A stretch of 64,000 bases of DNA from Mycobacterium sp. IS-1590. Its GTDB lineage: Bacteria; Actinomycetota; Actinomycetes; Mycobacteriales; Mycobacteriaceae. The notes under the pieces were generated by a model that made no database searches, was not told where the DNA came from, and saw only the letters and a list, made by a program, of their open reading frames with translations. A program made the translations under genes and the position numbers. Where the stretch lies: NCBI RefSeq assembly GCF_001500025.1, contig NZ_LQIW01000045.1, positions 1 through 64,000 of the forward strand, in the 5' to 3' direction. Below are positions 35,564 to 44,139 of the stretch, in pieces (position 1 is the first letter of the stretch; the number at the start of each line of letters is the position of its first letter).

Positions 35564-37774
35564 TCAGACGGTGGCGTCGGTGGCGATCGCGTCCTGCATG
35601 AGGACGCTCAGATGCTGCCAGTAGATCCAGTCGGCGATGGCGGCGCGCTGTTCGGCGACGTCGCTCGCGGTGTGTGCGCGGTGTAGTGCCAGCTCTTGGG
35701 CGTGGTCGGCATAGGCGACGAAGCACTGCAGTTGCACCGGGGCGCGGTCAGGAGAGTTGCTGAGCAACGGACGGAAGACTTCGAACCACAGCAGGGCGCG
35801 GCGGTCCTCAGGGGGAGTGGCGTCGGTGGGTGGTGGTGGTAGCACCTCGGAGAGGCCGGTGGGCGCGATGGCAGCCAATTTGCTTGCCGCGTCGGGGGAT
35901 ATGACCTGAAGACGGTGGCGGCCATTCATCTGGCCGTTCTCGGGGATGTCGTCGGGCCGAAGGATAATCCGTGGTGCACCCGGGTCAAAGCCTTTGAACT
36001 GGTCCTCGGTGGCGATGACAGCGCGTAGTTCGGTGTTGTGGTGCTGTGCCCAACCATGAAGTGCGAGAATGGGATACGTTGCCCAGGACCCGCGAACATG
36101 AGGCGGGATACCTTCGTCGGCGGTAGCCATCTTGACGCGGTCGGGCAGCTTGACCTCATCGGGGATGTAGCCGAGGCCATAATTGTTGGCGACGACGATG
36201 GTTCCGTCTTTCGCGAGGCCGGTGACCCAGTAGAAGCCCATGTCGGTCATGCCGACGTTCAAGGCAGCCGCGATGCGTTGTGCGAGTTGAGCGGGATCGC
36301 TGCCGGAGGGCCGCCGGAGGGTCGAGGCCGCGATCGCCTCGCGCTGGGCGCGTGCTGCCGAAACCGGAACGGGCGCAGGGGCGCCGACAGTGCTGGCACC
36401 GGGAGCTGCCGTGCCGGGCGGGACGCTGGGGGCGACGTTGGCAACCGGAGCAACCGGTGCCGCCGGCGGAGGAGTGGGTGCCGGACCCAGAGGTACGGGT
36501 GCAGCGGGAGCGGCGCCTGGCGCGGGAAGCGGCGCCACGGGTGCTTGGCTGGTTGTTGGACCCGAAGCAGTCGGGGCTGTGGTCTGGGGTGGCGTCGACG
36601 GTGCGGCGTCCACGGCCGGGGCAACAGGGGGCGGCTGCATCGCTGATGGGGTGACCGGAGCGGACTGTGGTGGCGGGATCGGTGCCTGCCCAACAGCTTT
36701 GGCTGCCGAATCGGCCATCGTCCTTTGGAAGTCAGCCATTTGCGCCTGAGCCGGTGTGGCGGCTGCGGGGTTCACGGTGCTTGGTGCGCTCGGCGCGGTG
36801 GGTGCGGACGGTGTAGCCGGGGCTGAGGGCGTAGAAGTTCCGCCACTCGACATGGGACTAGCTGGAGCGTTGATGCGTGGAGGTGCGGGTGCCGCGGGAG
36901 TGCTTGGCGCGCCCGGGATTCCGGGGACGGCAGGAGGTTCGGTCGTATCTATACCTCCAGGCAGTGATTGTATGGGTGGCGCGTCCGTGTGAGTGGTAGA
37001 TCCTTGTGGGTCGCGGGAGGTGACGGCTGCGTCTGCGATTAGGGCAGGTGCTTCCGGAAGAGGAGCCTCCGCTACCTTGTGCGATTCTCCGGATGGACCA
37101 CGGCCGTTGCTCAAGCCTGCAGGCAAATCCAGCGGACCGGCTTCTAGCGGAGGAGCGTCGGCAACTTCGGTCGAAGGTTCAAGTCCCCGCCAGTTGCTGA
37201 CCGGACCGATAGCTGGGTCTCGGGCTGGATCACGCTCAGTCGCGGGCTGCCTGTCGTCGGTCGGTGGAGCCTCCGGAAATCGGTTCGAAACAGCCGCTAT
37301 CCGATCAGCTGCAACTGCGATGGTCGCGATATTTTCCCTTCGGATGGCTGCTACGCCTTCTTTGATCGCCAGCGCCTTTGCATCTTCGGGTATGTCCTCG
37401 CTCGTCCGGATCCAGTCAAGAATCTTATTCGCTAGTTCAACAGTGCTGATTATTACGTTCTTGGCGCTGGCCGCCGCACGCGCACTGTCGCTGAACAACT
37501 TGGCCGCAGAGTTCAGCATCTCCTTGGCCGACTCAAGGTCGATTTCACGTTGACGACCGGCGCCATCGGCTGCGGCCGCGGCAATTCCCGACCACCCTCC
37601 AGCGCCCGCAAACATTCGGGAGCGTTGCTGTCTCAACGAATCCAATTGCAAAGAGAGGGATTTCGATGTGTAAGCGAAGGTGTCACTGCATCTGCTGAGG
37701 ACGTCCTCATCAACGTCAGGCCATGCGGGCGGCGCGGTCAAGCCGTAAGGATCGAATGGTCGAGAACGCCCCAT
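35564..37774 (-). CDS. EspK-like Pro/Ala-rich protein, possible type VII secretion substrate
   Basis: A 736-residue protein. An N-terminal helical domain (about 15-165) carries a WxG turn (GGWSGIAAAAADGAG), as WXG100-like proteins have. A long Pro/Ala/Ser-rich linker follows (about 190-510). The C-terminal domain of about 225 residues (STLRRPSGSDPAQLAQRIAAALN to the end) is worded like the C-terminus of M. tuberculosis EspK (Rv3879c), an ESX-1-associated protein. ATG 37772-37774 follows the upstream TAG by 2 bp. GC content is visibly lower than in neighbours, especially toward the 5' half. No ESX machinery genes are in the window. Confidence 0.75.
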   Translation of the reverse strand: MGRSRPFDPYGLTAPPAWPDVDEDVLSRCSDTFAYTSKSLSLQLDSLRQQRSRMFAGAGGWSGIAAAAADGAGRQREIDLESAKEMLNSAAKLFSDSARAAASAKNVIISTVELANKILDWIRTSEDIPEDAKALAIKEGVAAIRRENIATIAVAADRIAAVSNRFPEAPPTDDRQPATERDPARDPAIGPVSNWRGLEPSTEVADAPPLEAGPLDLPAGLSNGRGPSGESHKVAEAPLPEAPALIADAAVTSRDPQGSTTHTDAPPIQSLPGGIDTTEPPAVPGIPGAPSTPAAPAPPRINAPASPMSSGGTSTPSAPATPSAPTAPSAPSTVNPAAATPAQAQMADFQRTMADSAAKAVGQAPIPPPQSAPVTPSAMQPPPVAPAVDAAPSTPPQTTAPTASGPTTSQAPVAPLPAPGAAPAAPVPLGPAPTPPPAAPVAPVANVAPSVPPGTAAPGASTVGAPAPVPVSAARAQREAIAASTLRRPSGSDPAQLAQRIAAALNVGMTDMGFYWVTGLAKDGTIVVANNYGLGYIPDEVKLPDRVKMATADEGIPPHVRGSWATYPILALHGWAQHHNTELRAVIATEDQFKGFDPGAPRIILRPDDIPENGQMNGRHRLQVISPDAASKLAAIAPTGLSEVLPPPPTDATPPEDRRALLWFEVFRPLLSNSPDRAPVQLQCFVAYADHAQELALHRAHTASDVAEQRAAIADWIYWQHLSVLMQDAIATDATV

Positions 37775-37776
37775 CG

Positions 37777-38892
37777 CTATTGCCTGACGGCTTTGCATGC
37801 CTCATAGATGAACGACGAGACTCTGTAGGCGGTGAGGTCGAGATAGCTGTCAGCGACAATATAGGTCGGAAGCGCTTCCGCATATGCGCGGCGATATTGC
37901 GCGGCGAAGATGGCTAGGTCTCGGAGAGTTAAATTGCCTGTACGCGAGGCGATTCGTTCGAACGCGTCAGCTGACTTCTGCAATTCCGGTATTACCGATT
38001 CGACGACAGCGCGTTGTTCTACTGTCCAATCCGAAGCGGTCAAATTTGGGTCCAGCGCCTGCCACGCTTTCGTTCGGGCGTTGAACTCATTGAGCACACG
38101 ATCCCAGTCGTCGCAGGTTCGATCAGCGTCCGTTAGTAATCTTGACGGATTGTTAGGGTCTTCCAGCCTCGGAACCTCCGACGGTTGCTTAGGTTGATCG
38201 ACGAGCGGAAAGCGAGCTGCGGCCGACCCGTACCGGATTGCCGAGCAGATATAAACGAGTGCATTCGTGGAGGTAATTGCTGCCGCAGCCAGGTGGTTGT
38301 CCTCCTCCGTATATGTCGGCACCGCATCCCTGAATGCTCGTCCATAGGCGATGAATTGTTCGTACAGCTCACGCATCACCCGATGTGGTGTCTGCTGTGC
38401 CAATCGCACAGTCTCTTCCGTCGCTACCCTGAGCCCCTCGGCCACCTCGTCATATTGCGCTCGGAGTTCGGGCGGCCAATCGGTGGCCGGAATACTCACG
38501 TCACGCTTATCCCAGCCTTTCTTGAGTGCCGTGCCAAGTGTCTGGTTGATGGGCGTCCACGCCGCACAAGTCGGGTCTTCCGTGATGATGTTCACGGGCC
38601 CAGTGTCGTCGGCGCTCGCCAGTCCATAGGTCTCGCCCGACGGCGTCGGATCGTCATCGCTACCATCCGATGTCACCGAAACCGTCACTGCCACAGTGAC
38701 TCCGATGACGGCTAACAGTGCAACACCGCCGAGCAGCCACTTCCAGGCGTTACCGCGCTTCTTCGGCGGCGGGCCCGCCGGCCACTGCTGGGCCCACGGC
38801 GGCTGCTGCGGCGACGGACCGTATGGCCCCAAGTATCCCTGTGGCGGACCGGGATTTCCTGGCGGCGGACCCGGCGGTGGCGGATAACTCAC
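37777..38892 (-). CDS. Pro-rich single-pass membrane protein with a duplicated extracytoplasmic domain
   Basis: A 371-residue protein. A Pro/Gly/Gln-rich cytoplasmic N-terminus (1-45) is followed by one helix (about 48-72), then two homologous domains (about 108-220 and 258-370). Both begin TCxxW and share a long helix, an ending such as RAFRDAVPTYTEEDNHLxxxA or RRAYAEALPTYIVADSYLDLT, and a final CSAI/CKAV. Each copy has two Cys at matching positions. It is coupled upstream (4-bp overlap) to the YxxxD protein and downstream to the EspK-like gene. GC content is clearly below the genome norm. Function unknown. Confidence 0.72.
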   Translation of the reverse strand: MSYPPPPGPPPGNPGPPQGYLGPYGPSPQQPPWAQQWPAGPPPKKRGNAWKWLLGGVALLAVIGVTVAVTVSVTSDGSDDDPTPSGETYGLASADDTGPVNIITEDPTCAAWTPINQTLGTALKKGWDKRDVSIPATDWPPELRAQYDEVAEGLRVATEETVRLAQQTPHRVMRELYEQFIAYGRAFRDAVPTYTEEDNHLAAAAITSTNALVYICSAIRYGSAAARFPLVDQPKQPSEVPRLEDPNNPSRLLTDADRTCDDWDRVLNEFNARTKAWQALDPNLTASDWTVEQRAVVESVIPELQKSADAFERIASRTGNLTLRDLAIFAAQYRRAYAEALPTYIVADSYLDLTAYRVSSFIYEACKAVRQ

Positions 38893-39230
38893 AGCGCGGT
38901 CCCCGGTCCCTCCCCGGCCGCATCGTTGAGCAGTTCGAGGCGCTTGCGTATCTCCGCGGCGATCTGACGGTCAACCGCGTCGTAAGTGTTGGCGGCGTGG
39001 ACCACGTTCTGCGCGTACTTCGCCAACTCCGCCTTGACCACCGGCAGCTCAGCGATCGCCGGATCGACCACTTCTGCCACCTTCGCCGCGATCGCGGTCG
39101 ACAAGGCATCGCCGCCCGCCGGCTTGAACGAAGCCGGCGGCTCAGGGATGGCATCGGCGAGCGCACGCAACCGTCCACCGGCTTCGAGCACCAGGTCGGT
39201 ATCGATGCGCAGCGGCTCAGTCATCGTCAT
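38889..39230 (-). CDS. Small helical protein with a YxxxD type VII secretion motif (EspC-like)
   Basis: A 113-residue, mostly helical protein. Near the C-terminus, Tyr83 and Asp87 (NTYDAVDRQ) form the YxxxD/E signal recognised by ESX type VII systems, and the size and layout resemble EspC/EspF-type partners. There is no signal peptide. The start is ATG 39228-39230. The stop overlaps the start of the membrane protein gene by 4 bp. The gene heads a three-gene cassette and probably encodes a secreted partner. ESX dependence is inferred from the motif only. Confidence 0.75.
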   Translation of the reverse strand: MTMTEPLRIDTDLVLEAGGRLRALADAIPEPPASFKPAGGDALSTAIAAKVAEVVDPAIAELPVVKAELAKYAQNVVHAANTYDAVDRQIAAEIRKRLELLNDAAGEGPGTAL

Positions 39231-39531
39231 TCCGCGCAGCGATCAGCATCGCGCCGATCGGTTGGCATGCCCCCTCAGGCGTCACCCGGCAAATGCTACC
39301 CGACCCGCAACACCGGCCATCGCGCCAATTTTCTCCACGCCGGCGCGCCAGACCTGACGCTGGCCTCGCAGTTCGAAGGGCTCTCAAGCGGCCCTGCCAC
39401 GCACGACGAGTTACCGATCGGCACCGCGTCTGGCTCGAACCGTCACCGGACAATCGGCCGTGGCCGCCGACGCCAGCAAACCCCGACGACGGCCTTCGCC
39501 GCGGACAGTCGTTTCCGCTATCGTTCCGCAG
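39231..39531. other. Divergent intergenic region
   Basis: These 301 bp separate the minus-strand EspC-like cassette from the plus-strand methyltransferase, so they should hold both promoters. I find no convincing gene, terminator, operator or repeat here. Open frames on both strands are short or low in plausibility. Confidence 0.6.
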
Positions 39532-40197
39532 ATGTCCGACCCCGACTCGAAGTCGCTCGACGAGCTTTTCAACCGCATCCTGCACACCGAAGACGACGCC
39601 CTGCGCGCCGCGCGTGAGTCCGGCAACGCCGCAGGCATGCCTCCCATCGAGGTCTCCGGTCAGCACGGCAAACTTTTGTACCTGCTGGCCTCGTTGTCGT
39701 CGGCCACCCGTGTCTTGGAGATAGGAACCCTCGCCGGCTACAGCACCATCAACCTCGCCCGCGGTGTCGGGCCCGACGGACGCGTCGTCACCTTGGAGTA
39801 CGACCCCAAGCACGCCGAGATCGCCAAGGAGAACTTCGCTCGCGCCGGCGTGCAGGATCGCATCGAGATCATTGTCGGCGCGGCGCTCGACACGCTGCCG
39901 ATGCTCGCCGACCGCGGCGACGTGTTCGATCTGACCTTCATCGACGCCGACAAGGAGAACAACGTCGCTTACGTCGAGTGGGCCATCAAGCTCGGTCGGC
40001 CGGGCTCAATCATCGTGGTGGACAACATCGCTCGCTTCGGCCGCGTACTCGATCCTGCCGCCGACGACGCTCAGGCCCGCGCCGTGCGCGAGATGCTCGA
40101 GATGATGGGCGACCACCCGCAACTGGAAACCGCCGCGATACAGACCGTCGGGCTCAAGGGTTGGGACGGCTTCGCCGTCGCCCGCATCGTCGGATAG
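39532..40197 (+). CDS. SAM-dependent O-methyltransferase (Rv0187-like)
   Basis: A 221-residue class I methyltransferase of the catechol/caffeoyl-CoA O-methyltransferase type. The SAM-binding motif RVLEIGTLAGYSTINLARG (about 56-74), the acidic VVTLEYDPKHAEIA, and the metal-binding motifs FIDADKENN and IIVVDNI are present. It reads closely like M. tuberculosis Rv0187, which lies two genes before ilvD (Rv0189c). The start is ATG 39532. It converges on the IclR gene with no space between the stops. Confidence 0.87.
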   Translation: MSDPDSKSLDELFNRILHTEDDALRAARESGNAAGMPPIEVSGQHGKLLYLLASLSSATRVLEIGTLAGYSTINLARGVGPDGRVVTLEYDPKHAEIAKENFARAGVQDRIEIIVGAALDTLPMLADRGDVFDLTFIDADKENNVAYVEWAIKLGRPGSIIVVDNIARFGRVLDPAADDAQARAVREMLEMMGDHPQLETAAIQTVGLKGWDGFAVARIVG

Positions 40198-40869
40198 TCA
40201 TCTCGACCAGGGCGCCGTAGCGGCCGCGGTCGTCAGCGCGGTGACGATCTGCTCCTCACGGGTCGCGAACCGATCAGTCGGGGCCGGCACCGATATCGCG
40301 ACGACATGTCCGCCGGCCGTACGCCCCGCCACACCGGCGGCCGAAATCCCGACCGTGTGTTCGTCCCGATCGAACGCGACGTCGGTCGACCCGTTCAACA
40401 GCGCCGTCGCCGCCCTGCCGTTGGCCGTCGACTCCAACGGAAAGCGCATGCCGATCGCCGATACCGCGCGCAGTCGATGCGCCGATTCCAGTTGATCGAT
40501 GAACAACATCTCGCCGCCCCGCAACACCGACAGATCGACGGTCTCCCCGGTGGTCGCGGCCAGTTCCTCGAGCGTTGGCCGGAACAACGCCGCCAGCCCC
40601 GCGACGTCTGCGCTTCCAAGCCCGAGCAGCCGATCCCCCAGCGAGAACCGGCCTTGGTCGTCGACAGCCGCGAAGCCGACCTCCACCAATCCGACGAGCA
40701 GTCGACGCGCCGTCGACTTGGCCAGGCCCAGCTGAGCGCCCAGATCGACCAGCCGAAGCCGACCGGGCGCCGCGGCGATCTCGTCCAGGGCCGCTGCTGC
40801 GCGACGCAGCACCTGGATGCCGTCTTCCCGGCCCGCATCAGTTCGCTCATTTCGGTCCGGACGAGTCAC
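40198..40869 (-). CDS. IclR-family transcriptional regulator
   Basis: A 223-residue regulator. The N-terminal winged helix (QVLRRAAAALDEIAAAPGRLRLVDLGAQLGLAKSTARRLL) is followed by the IclR effector domain (LSVLRGGEMLFIDQLESAHRLR and GRAATALLNG). GTG 40867-40869 has GTGAGGG just upstream. It is transcribed divergently from the FAD oxidoreductase-PhlG-like pair and is the likely regulator of that pair. The effector is probably an aromatic or small carboxylate (family knowledge, not proven here). Confidence 0.87.
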   Translation of the reverse strand: MTRPDRNERTDAGREDGIQVLRRAAAALDEIAAAPGRLRLVDLGAQLGLAKSTARRLLVGLVEVGFAAVDDQGRFSLGDRLLGLGSADVAGLAALFRPTLEELAATTGETVDLSVLRGGEMLFIDQLESAHRLRAVSAIGMRFPLESTANGRAATALLNGSTDVAFDRDEHTVGISAAGVAGRTAGGHVVAISVPAPTDRFATREEQIVTALTTAAATAPWSR

Positions 40870-40934
40870 GCCCTCACTATATTGATCCGCATACCGGTTC
40901 ACAAAGATTCGGTATACGGACCAAGGAGGTCCCG

Positions 40935-42272
40935 ATGGCGCTCCCATCTGGCCGTTCCTTCACCCGCGCCGACGACGGGTACGAGGCTGCCCGGCGCGCG
41001 ACCGTCTGGAACGCGCGCACTCCCGACCGTTATCCCGACGTGGTGGTGCAAGCCGCCGATGTCGACGACGTCGTCGCCGCTCTGCGCTATGCGGCCGCGC
41101 ACGACCTTCGCGTCGGCGTGCGCTCGGGTGGTCACAGTTGGGCGGGCAACCACGTGCGCGACGGCGGGATGCTGCTCGACGTCAGTCGGCTGAACGACTG
41201 CATCATCGACGCCGAGCGCATGACCGCGGTGGTCGGACCCGGAAAAGGCGGCAGCCTGCTGGCCGCGGACCTGGAGGCGCACGACCTGTTCTTCCCGGCC
41301 GGGCATTGCAAGGGGGTGTGCATCGGCGGATATCTGCTGCAGGGCGGATACGGTTGGAACAGCCGGATCCTCGGACCGGCGTGTGAAAGTGTCATCGGAC
41401 TGGATGTGGTGACCGCCGACGGCGAGCGGATCCACTGCAGCCCCGACAGTCACCCCGATATGTACTGGGCAGCAAGAGGTTCAGGGCCCGGCTTCTTCGG
41501 TGTGGTGACCGCGTTCCACCTCAAGCTGTATCGGCGCCCAGCGATCTGTGGCAGCAGCCTGTACGTGTATCCCATCGAGTTGGCCGATGAGATCTTCACC
41601 TGGGCCAGGGCGATCAGTGCCGACGTCGACCGACGGGTCGAGTTGCAGATCGTCGCGTCCCGGAGCGTGCCCGGTGCAGGAATCGAGCAGCCGGGAATCG
41701 TCATGGCATCACCGGTGTTCGCGGACTCCGAGGATGAGGCGACAAAAGCGTTGGCGTTGCTCGACACCTGCCCGGTCCGTGAGAAGGCCCTCGTCGCGGT
41801 CCCATACGCACCCGCCGACCTCGCGACTTGGTACGAGGGGGTGATGAGCAACTATCCGACCGGGTACCGCTACGCCACCGACAACATGTGGACGTCGGCA
41901 TCGGCCAACGAACTGCTGCCAGGGATCCGCCGCATCATCGAGACCCTGCCCCCGCACCCGTCGCACTTTCTGTGGTTGAACTGGGGCCCCGCGCCGACTC
42001 GTCAGGACATGGCGTACAGCCTCGAGGACGATATTTATCTTGCGCTGTATACGGTTTGGCGCGACGCCGCCGACGACGATCGCTACGCGGACTGGGCCTG
42101 CTCGAACATGGCATCGATGGCGCATCTGGCCACAGGCATCCAGCTCGCCGACGAGAACCTCGGCCAGCGGCCGGCTCGATTCGCCACCGACGATGCGATG
42201 ACCCGCCTGGATCGCGTTCGCGCGCAGTATGACCCCGACGGGCGGTTCCACAGCTGGATGGGCAGGGTGTGA
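40935..42272 (+). CDS. FAD-linked oxidoreductase, berberine-bridge-enzyme type
   Basis: A 445-residue VAO/BBE-family flavoprotein. The FAD-binding segment has VRSGGHSWAG with the conserved His, and AGHCKGVCIGGYLLQGGYGW with a Cys where bicovalent BBE-type enzymes have theirs, so FAD may be attached at two residues. The C-terminus has the BBE-like YDPDGRFHSWMG. Such enzymes oxidise phenolics, carbohydrates or alkaloids with O2. No signal peptide. A perfect AAGGAGG lies at 40923-40929 before ATG 40935. The next gene starts 2 bp after its stop. Confidence 0.87.
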   Translation: MALPSGRSFTRADDGYEAARRATVWNARTPDRYPDVVVQAADVDDVVAALRYAAAHDLRVGVRSGGHSWAGNHVRDGGMLLDVSRLNDCIIDAERMTAVVGPGKGGSLLAADLEAHDLFFPAGHCKGVCIGGYLLQGGYGWNSRILGPACESVIGLDVVTADGERIHCSPDSHPDMYWAARGSGPGFFGVVTAFHLKLYRRPAICGSSLYVYPIELADEIFTWARAISADVDRRVELQIVASRSVPGAGIEQPGIVMASPVFADSEDEATKALALLDTCPVREKALVAVPYAPADLATWYEGVMSNYPTGYRYATDNMWTSASANELLPGIRRIIETLPPHPSHFLWLNWGPAPTRQDMAYSLEDDIYLALYTVWRDAADDDRYADWACSNMASMAHLATGIQLADENLGQRPARFATDDAMTRLDRVRAQYDPDGRFHSWMGRV

Positions 42273-42273
42273 C

Positions 42274-43047
42274 ATGGAGTCCTACCTCGGCTATCGCGAT
42301 GACGACTTCGCCGTCGAGTTCTCGGAGTTCTACAACCCCGAGATAACTGCTCTTCCAGGGCATGTCGTCGAGGCGCTACAGCACGGTCCCCAGGCGGAGC
42401 CGACGTTGCCGGCGTTCGACGACATCGTCGCGATGCGTGTCGACGGATATCAGCAGACCGAGAACGGATACGGCGTCCTGCGTGACGGCGGCATCCAGGT
42501 GTCGGTACGCACCGACATGCCCGGCGTCACCCCGGCGATGTGGGACTGGTGGTTCGGGTGGCACGGCCATGATCCGCGCCGCTACAAACTGTGGCATCCC
42601 CGCGCGCACGTCTCCGCCCGCTGGGACGACGGCGGTGGCGAAGGGGGATACGTCGGACGGACCTCTCTGGTTCAGGAGTACCTCGGGTCGTCGTTCACCC
42701 GGCCGGCGATCAGGTTCGTGCGGCCGTCCGAAGTGGGCCTCGGCGACCTGAGCGACGGGGTGGCGATCTGCGCGCGTCTCGGGTCAAGCGATGTTCCGGT
42801 CGATGTCGGCTGGCTGGTGCATCAGGTCCGCGCGACGCCCGACGGTGCCGAGATGCGGTCGCGGTTCTGGATGGGCGGCAGGCATGTGCGTGTCCGCCAC
42901 GGAAACAGGTTGACGGACAAGGTGATTCGCCCCGTCGCGGCGCGTCAGCTTCCGAATCCGCGTGATCTGATGGTGCACTGCGCGCAGGAGATGAACCATC
43001 TCGCCGGCTTCCTTCCGGAGCTTTTCACGCGATTCTCCGGGCACTGA
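42274..43047 (+). CDS. PhlG-like (2,4-diacetylphloroglucinol hydrolase family) protein
   Basis: A 257-residue protein with the DAPG-hydrolase family core: MWDWWFGWHGHDPRRYKLWHPRAH, and a C-terminal CAQEMNHLAGFLPELF. These supply His and Glu residues of the kind that bind the catalytic metal. PhlG cleaves a C-C bond of diacetylated phloroglucinols. Homologues in actinobacteria generally lack a known substrate. It starts 2 bp after the FAD oxidoreductase stop, so the two enzymes are probably one pathway acting on a phenolic ketone (inference). Confidence 0.78.
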   Translation: MESYLGYRDDDFAVEFSEFYNPEITALPGHVVEALQHGPQAEPTLPAFDDIVAMRVDGYQQTENGYGVLRDGGIQVSVRTDMPGVTPAMWDWWFGWHGHDPRRYKLWHPRAHVSARWDDGGGEGGYVGRTSLVQEYLGSSFTRPAIRFVRPSEVGLGDLSDGVAICARLGSSDVPVDVGWLVHQVRATPDGAEMRSRFWMGGRHVRVRHGNRLTDKVIRPVAARQLPNPRDLMVHCAQEMNHLAGFLPELFTRFSGH

Positions 43048-43072
43048 TCGCCACGGTGTGTTACGCAGGCCT

Positions 43073-43606
43073 ATGTCGAGATCGATGATGGTGGCCGTCG
43101 CTGCCGTCGCTGCCGTCGCTGCCGTCGCTGCAGCCGTGGTCATGGCTCCCGTCACGCACGCGGACCGCCCCGAACCGCCGCCGCTGTACGGGTTCTACGA
43201 CGTGTTCATCGACTTCTCGAAGCAGACGTTCAACGGCCGGCCGACACCGATGAACCCCATTACGTTTCCCGTCGAACTCACCACCCAATGTGATGTGAAC
43301 GGTTGCGTCGCACGCTGGAACAACGAGGACGACCAGGCCCGCAATCCGGGCGCTCCGCCGGTTTACGAGTACCGGTGGACCGGCGACCGGTGGACGACAA
43401 GCGGCGAGTATCCCTACCTGTGCGATCGCCACGACCCCGCCAGCGCGGTGAAATCCACACGCTCGGACTACCTGATCCCCAATCCGGACGGCAGCTTCTT
43501 CGGGCAGCGAACCCTCGTCGTCGAGGGGGCCGGGTGCCCGGGCGAAGGCCCGGGAACCCACTGGCTGCCTTTTTCTCTGACTCCCATCGACCCGCCACCT
43601 CCGTAG
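43073..43606 (+). CDS. Secreted protein, paralogue of the gene at 44140
   Basis: A 177-residue exported protein. The signal peptide includes a four-fold 9-bp repeat encoding AVA units (43094-43129), with cleavage near THA-DRP. The mature domain shares with the gene at 44140 the pattern ADRPEPxPxYGxY, QTFNG, CDVNGC, YRWxGDRW, SGEYPYLC and GCPGxGPGTxW, with four or more Cys likely in disulphides. The family name is unknown to me. ATG 43073 is chosen over GTG 43058 because it gives a normal signal peptide. Confidence 0.78.
   Translation: MSRSMMVAVAAVAAVAAVAAAVVMAPVTHADRPEPPPLYGFYDVFIDFSKQTFNGRPTPMNPITFPVELTTQCDVNGCVARWNNEDDQARNPGAPPVYEYRWTGDRWTTSGEYPYLCDRHDPASAVKSTRSDYLIPNPDGSFFGQRTLVVEGAGCPGEGPGTHWLPFSLTPIDPPPP
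43094..43129. repeat. Four tandem copies of a 9-bp unit (GCCGTCGCT)
   Basis: Four exact copies in the signal-peptide coding part of the secreted-protein gene. Each unit is in frame, so a change in copy number would only alter signal-peptide length (AVA repeats). Confidence 0.9.
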
Positions 43607-43670
43607 TCGTCGTTTAACGCGCTGCCGGCCGGGGCATCAGCCAGAGGTGGACTTCGGATTCCGACGCGGG

Positions 43671-44054
43671 ATGCCGACGGTGGAGTTACGCAGCGACGCT
43701 GCTCCCGACGCGGTGTGGGATGTCATCACCGACCTCGACACCTGGCCGCAGTGGGGGCCCACCGTGTCGGGCGCCGAGCTGGACGAGACCGGGGCCATGC
43801 ACCTCGGGTCACAAGGCAGGGTGTTCACGCCGGTCGGGGTGGCGCTGCCGTTCACCATCACCGAGTTTCGCCCCCGCCGCTGCTGGGCGTGGAAGGTCGC
43901 CGGCGTCGGTGCGACGCGACATGAGGTGATCGCCGAAAACGGCGGATCCCGAATCGTGTTCGGCGTGCCGTGGTGGGCGACCGCATACCTGCCCGTGTGT
44001 GCGATCGCGCTGCCGCGGATAGCCCGGCTGGCGTCCGCGCGACAAACTGGCTGA
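43671..44054 (+). CDS. SRPBCC/START-like polyketide cyclase-dehydrase domain protein
   Basis: A 127-residue helix-grip-fold protein beginning MPTVELRSDAAPDAVWDVITDLDTWPQWGP, a typical SRPBCC ligand-pocket protein. It is short for the family and the C-terminus (WWATAYLPVCAIALPRIARL) is unusually hydrophobic. Start ATG 43671 is provisional; GTG 43647 in the same frame adds eight residues. It is flanked by two paralogous secreted-protein genes. Function unknown. Confidence 0.72.
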   Translation: MPTVELRSDAAPDAVWDVITDLDTWPQWGPTVSGAELDETGAMHLGSQGRVFTPVGVALPFTITEFRPRRCWAWKVAGVGATRHEVIAENGGSRIVFGVPWWATAYLPVCAIALPRIARLASARQTG

Positions 44055-44139
44055 TTTCGGCGACATCCGGCGCGGCGCTGTGCTATTCAGGGCCGCAGAG
44101 TTCTCAGGCCGTGGAGGGCTCCGACGAAAAGGAGCTCCG

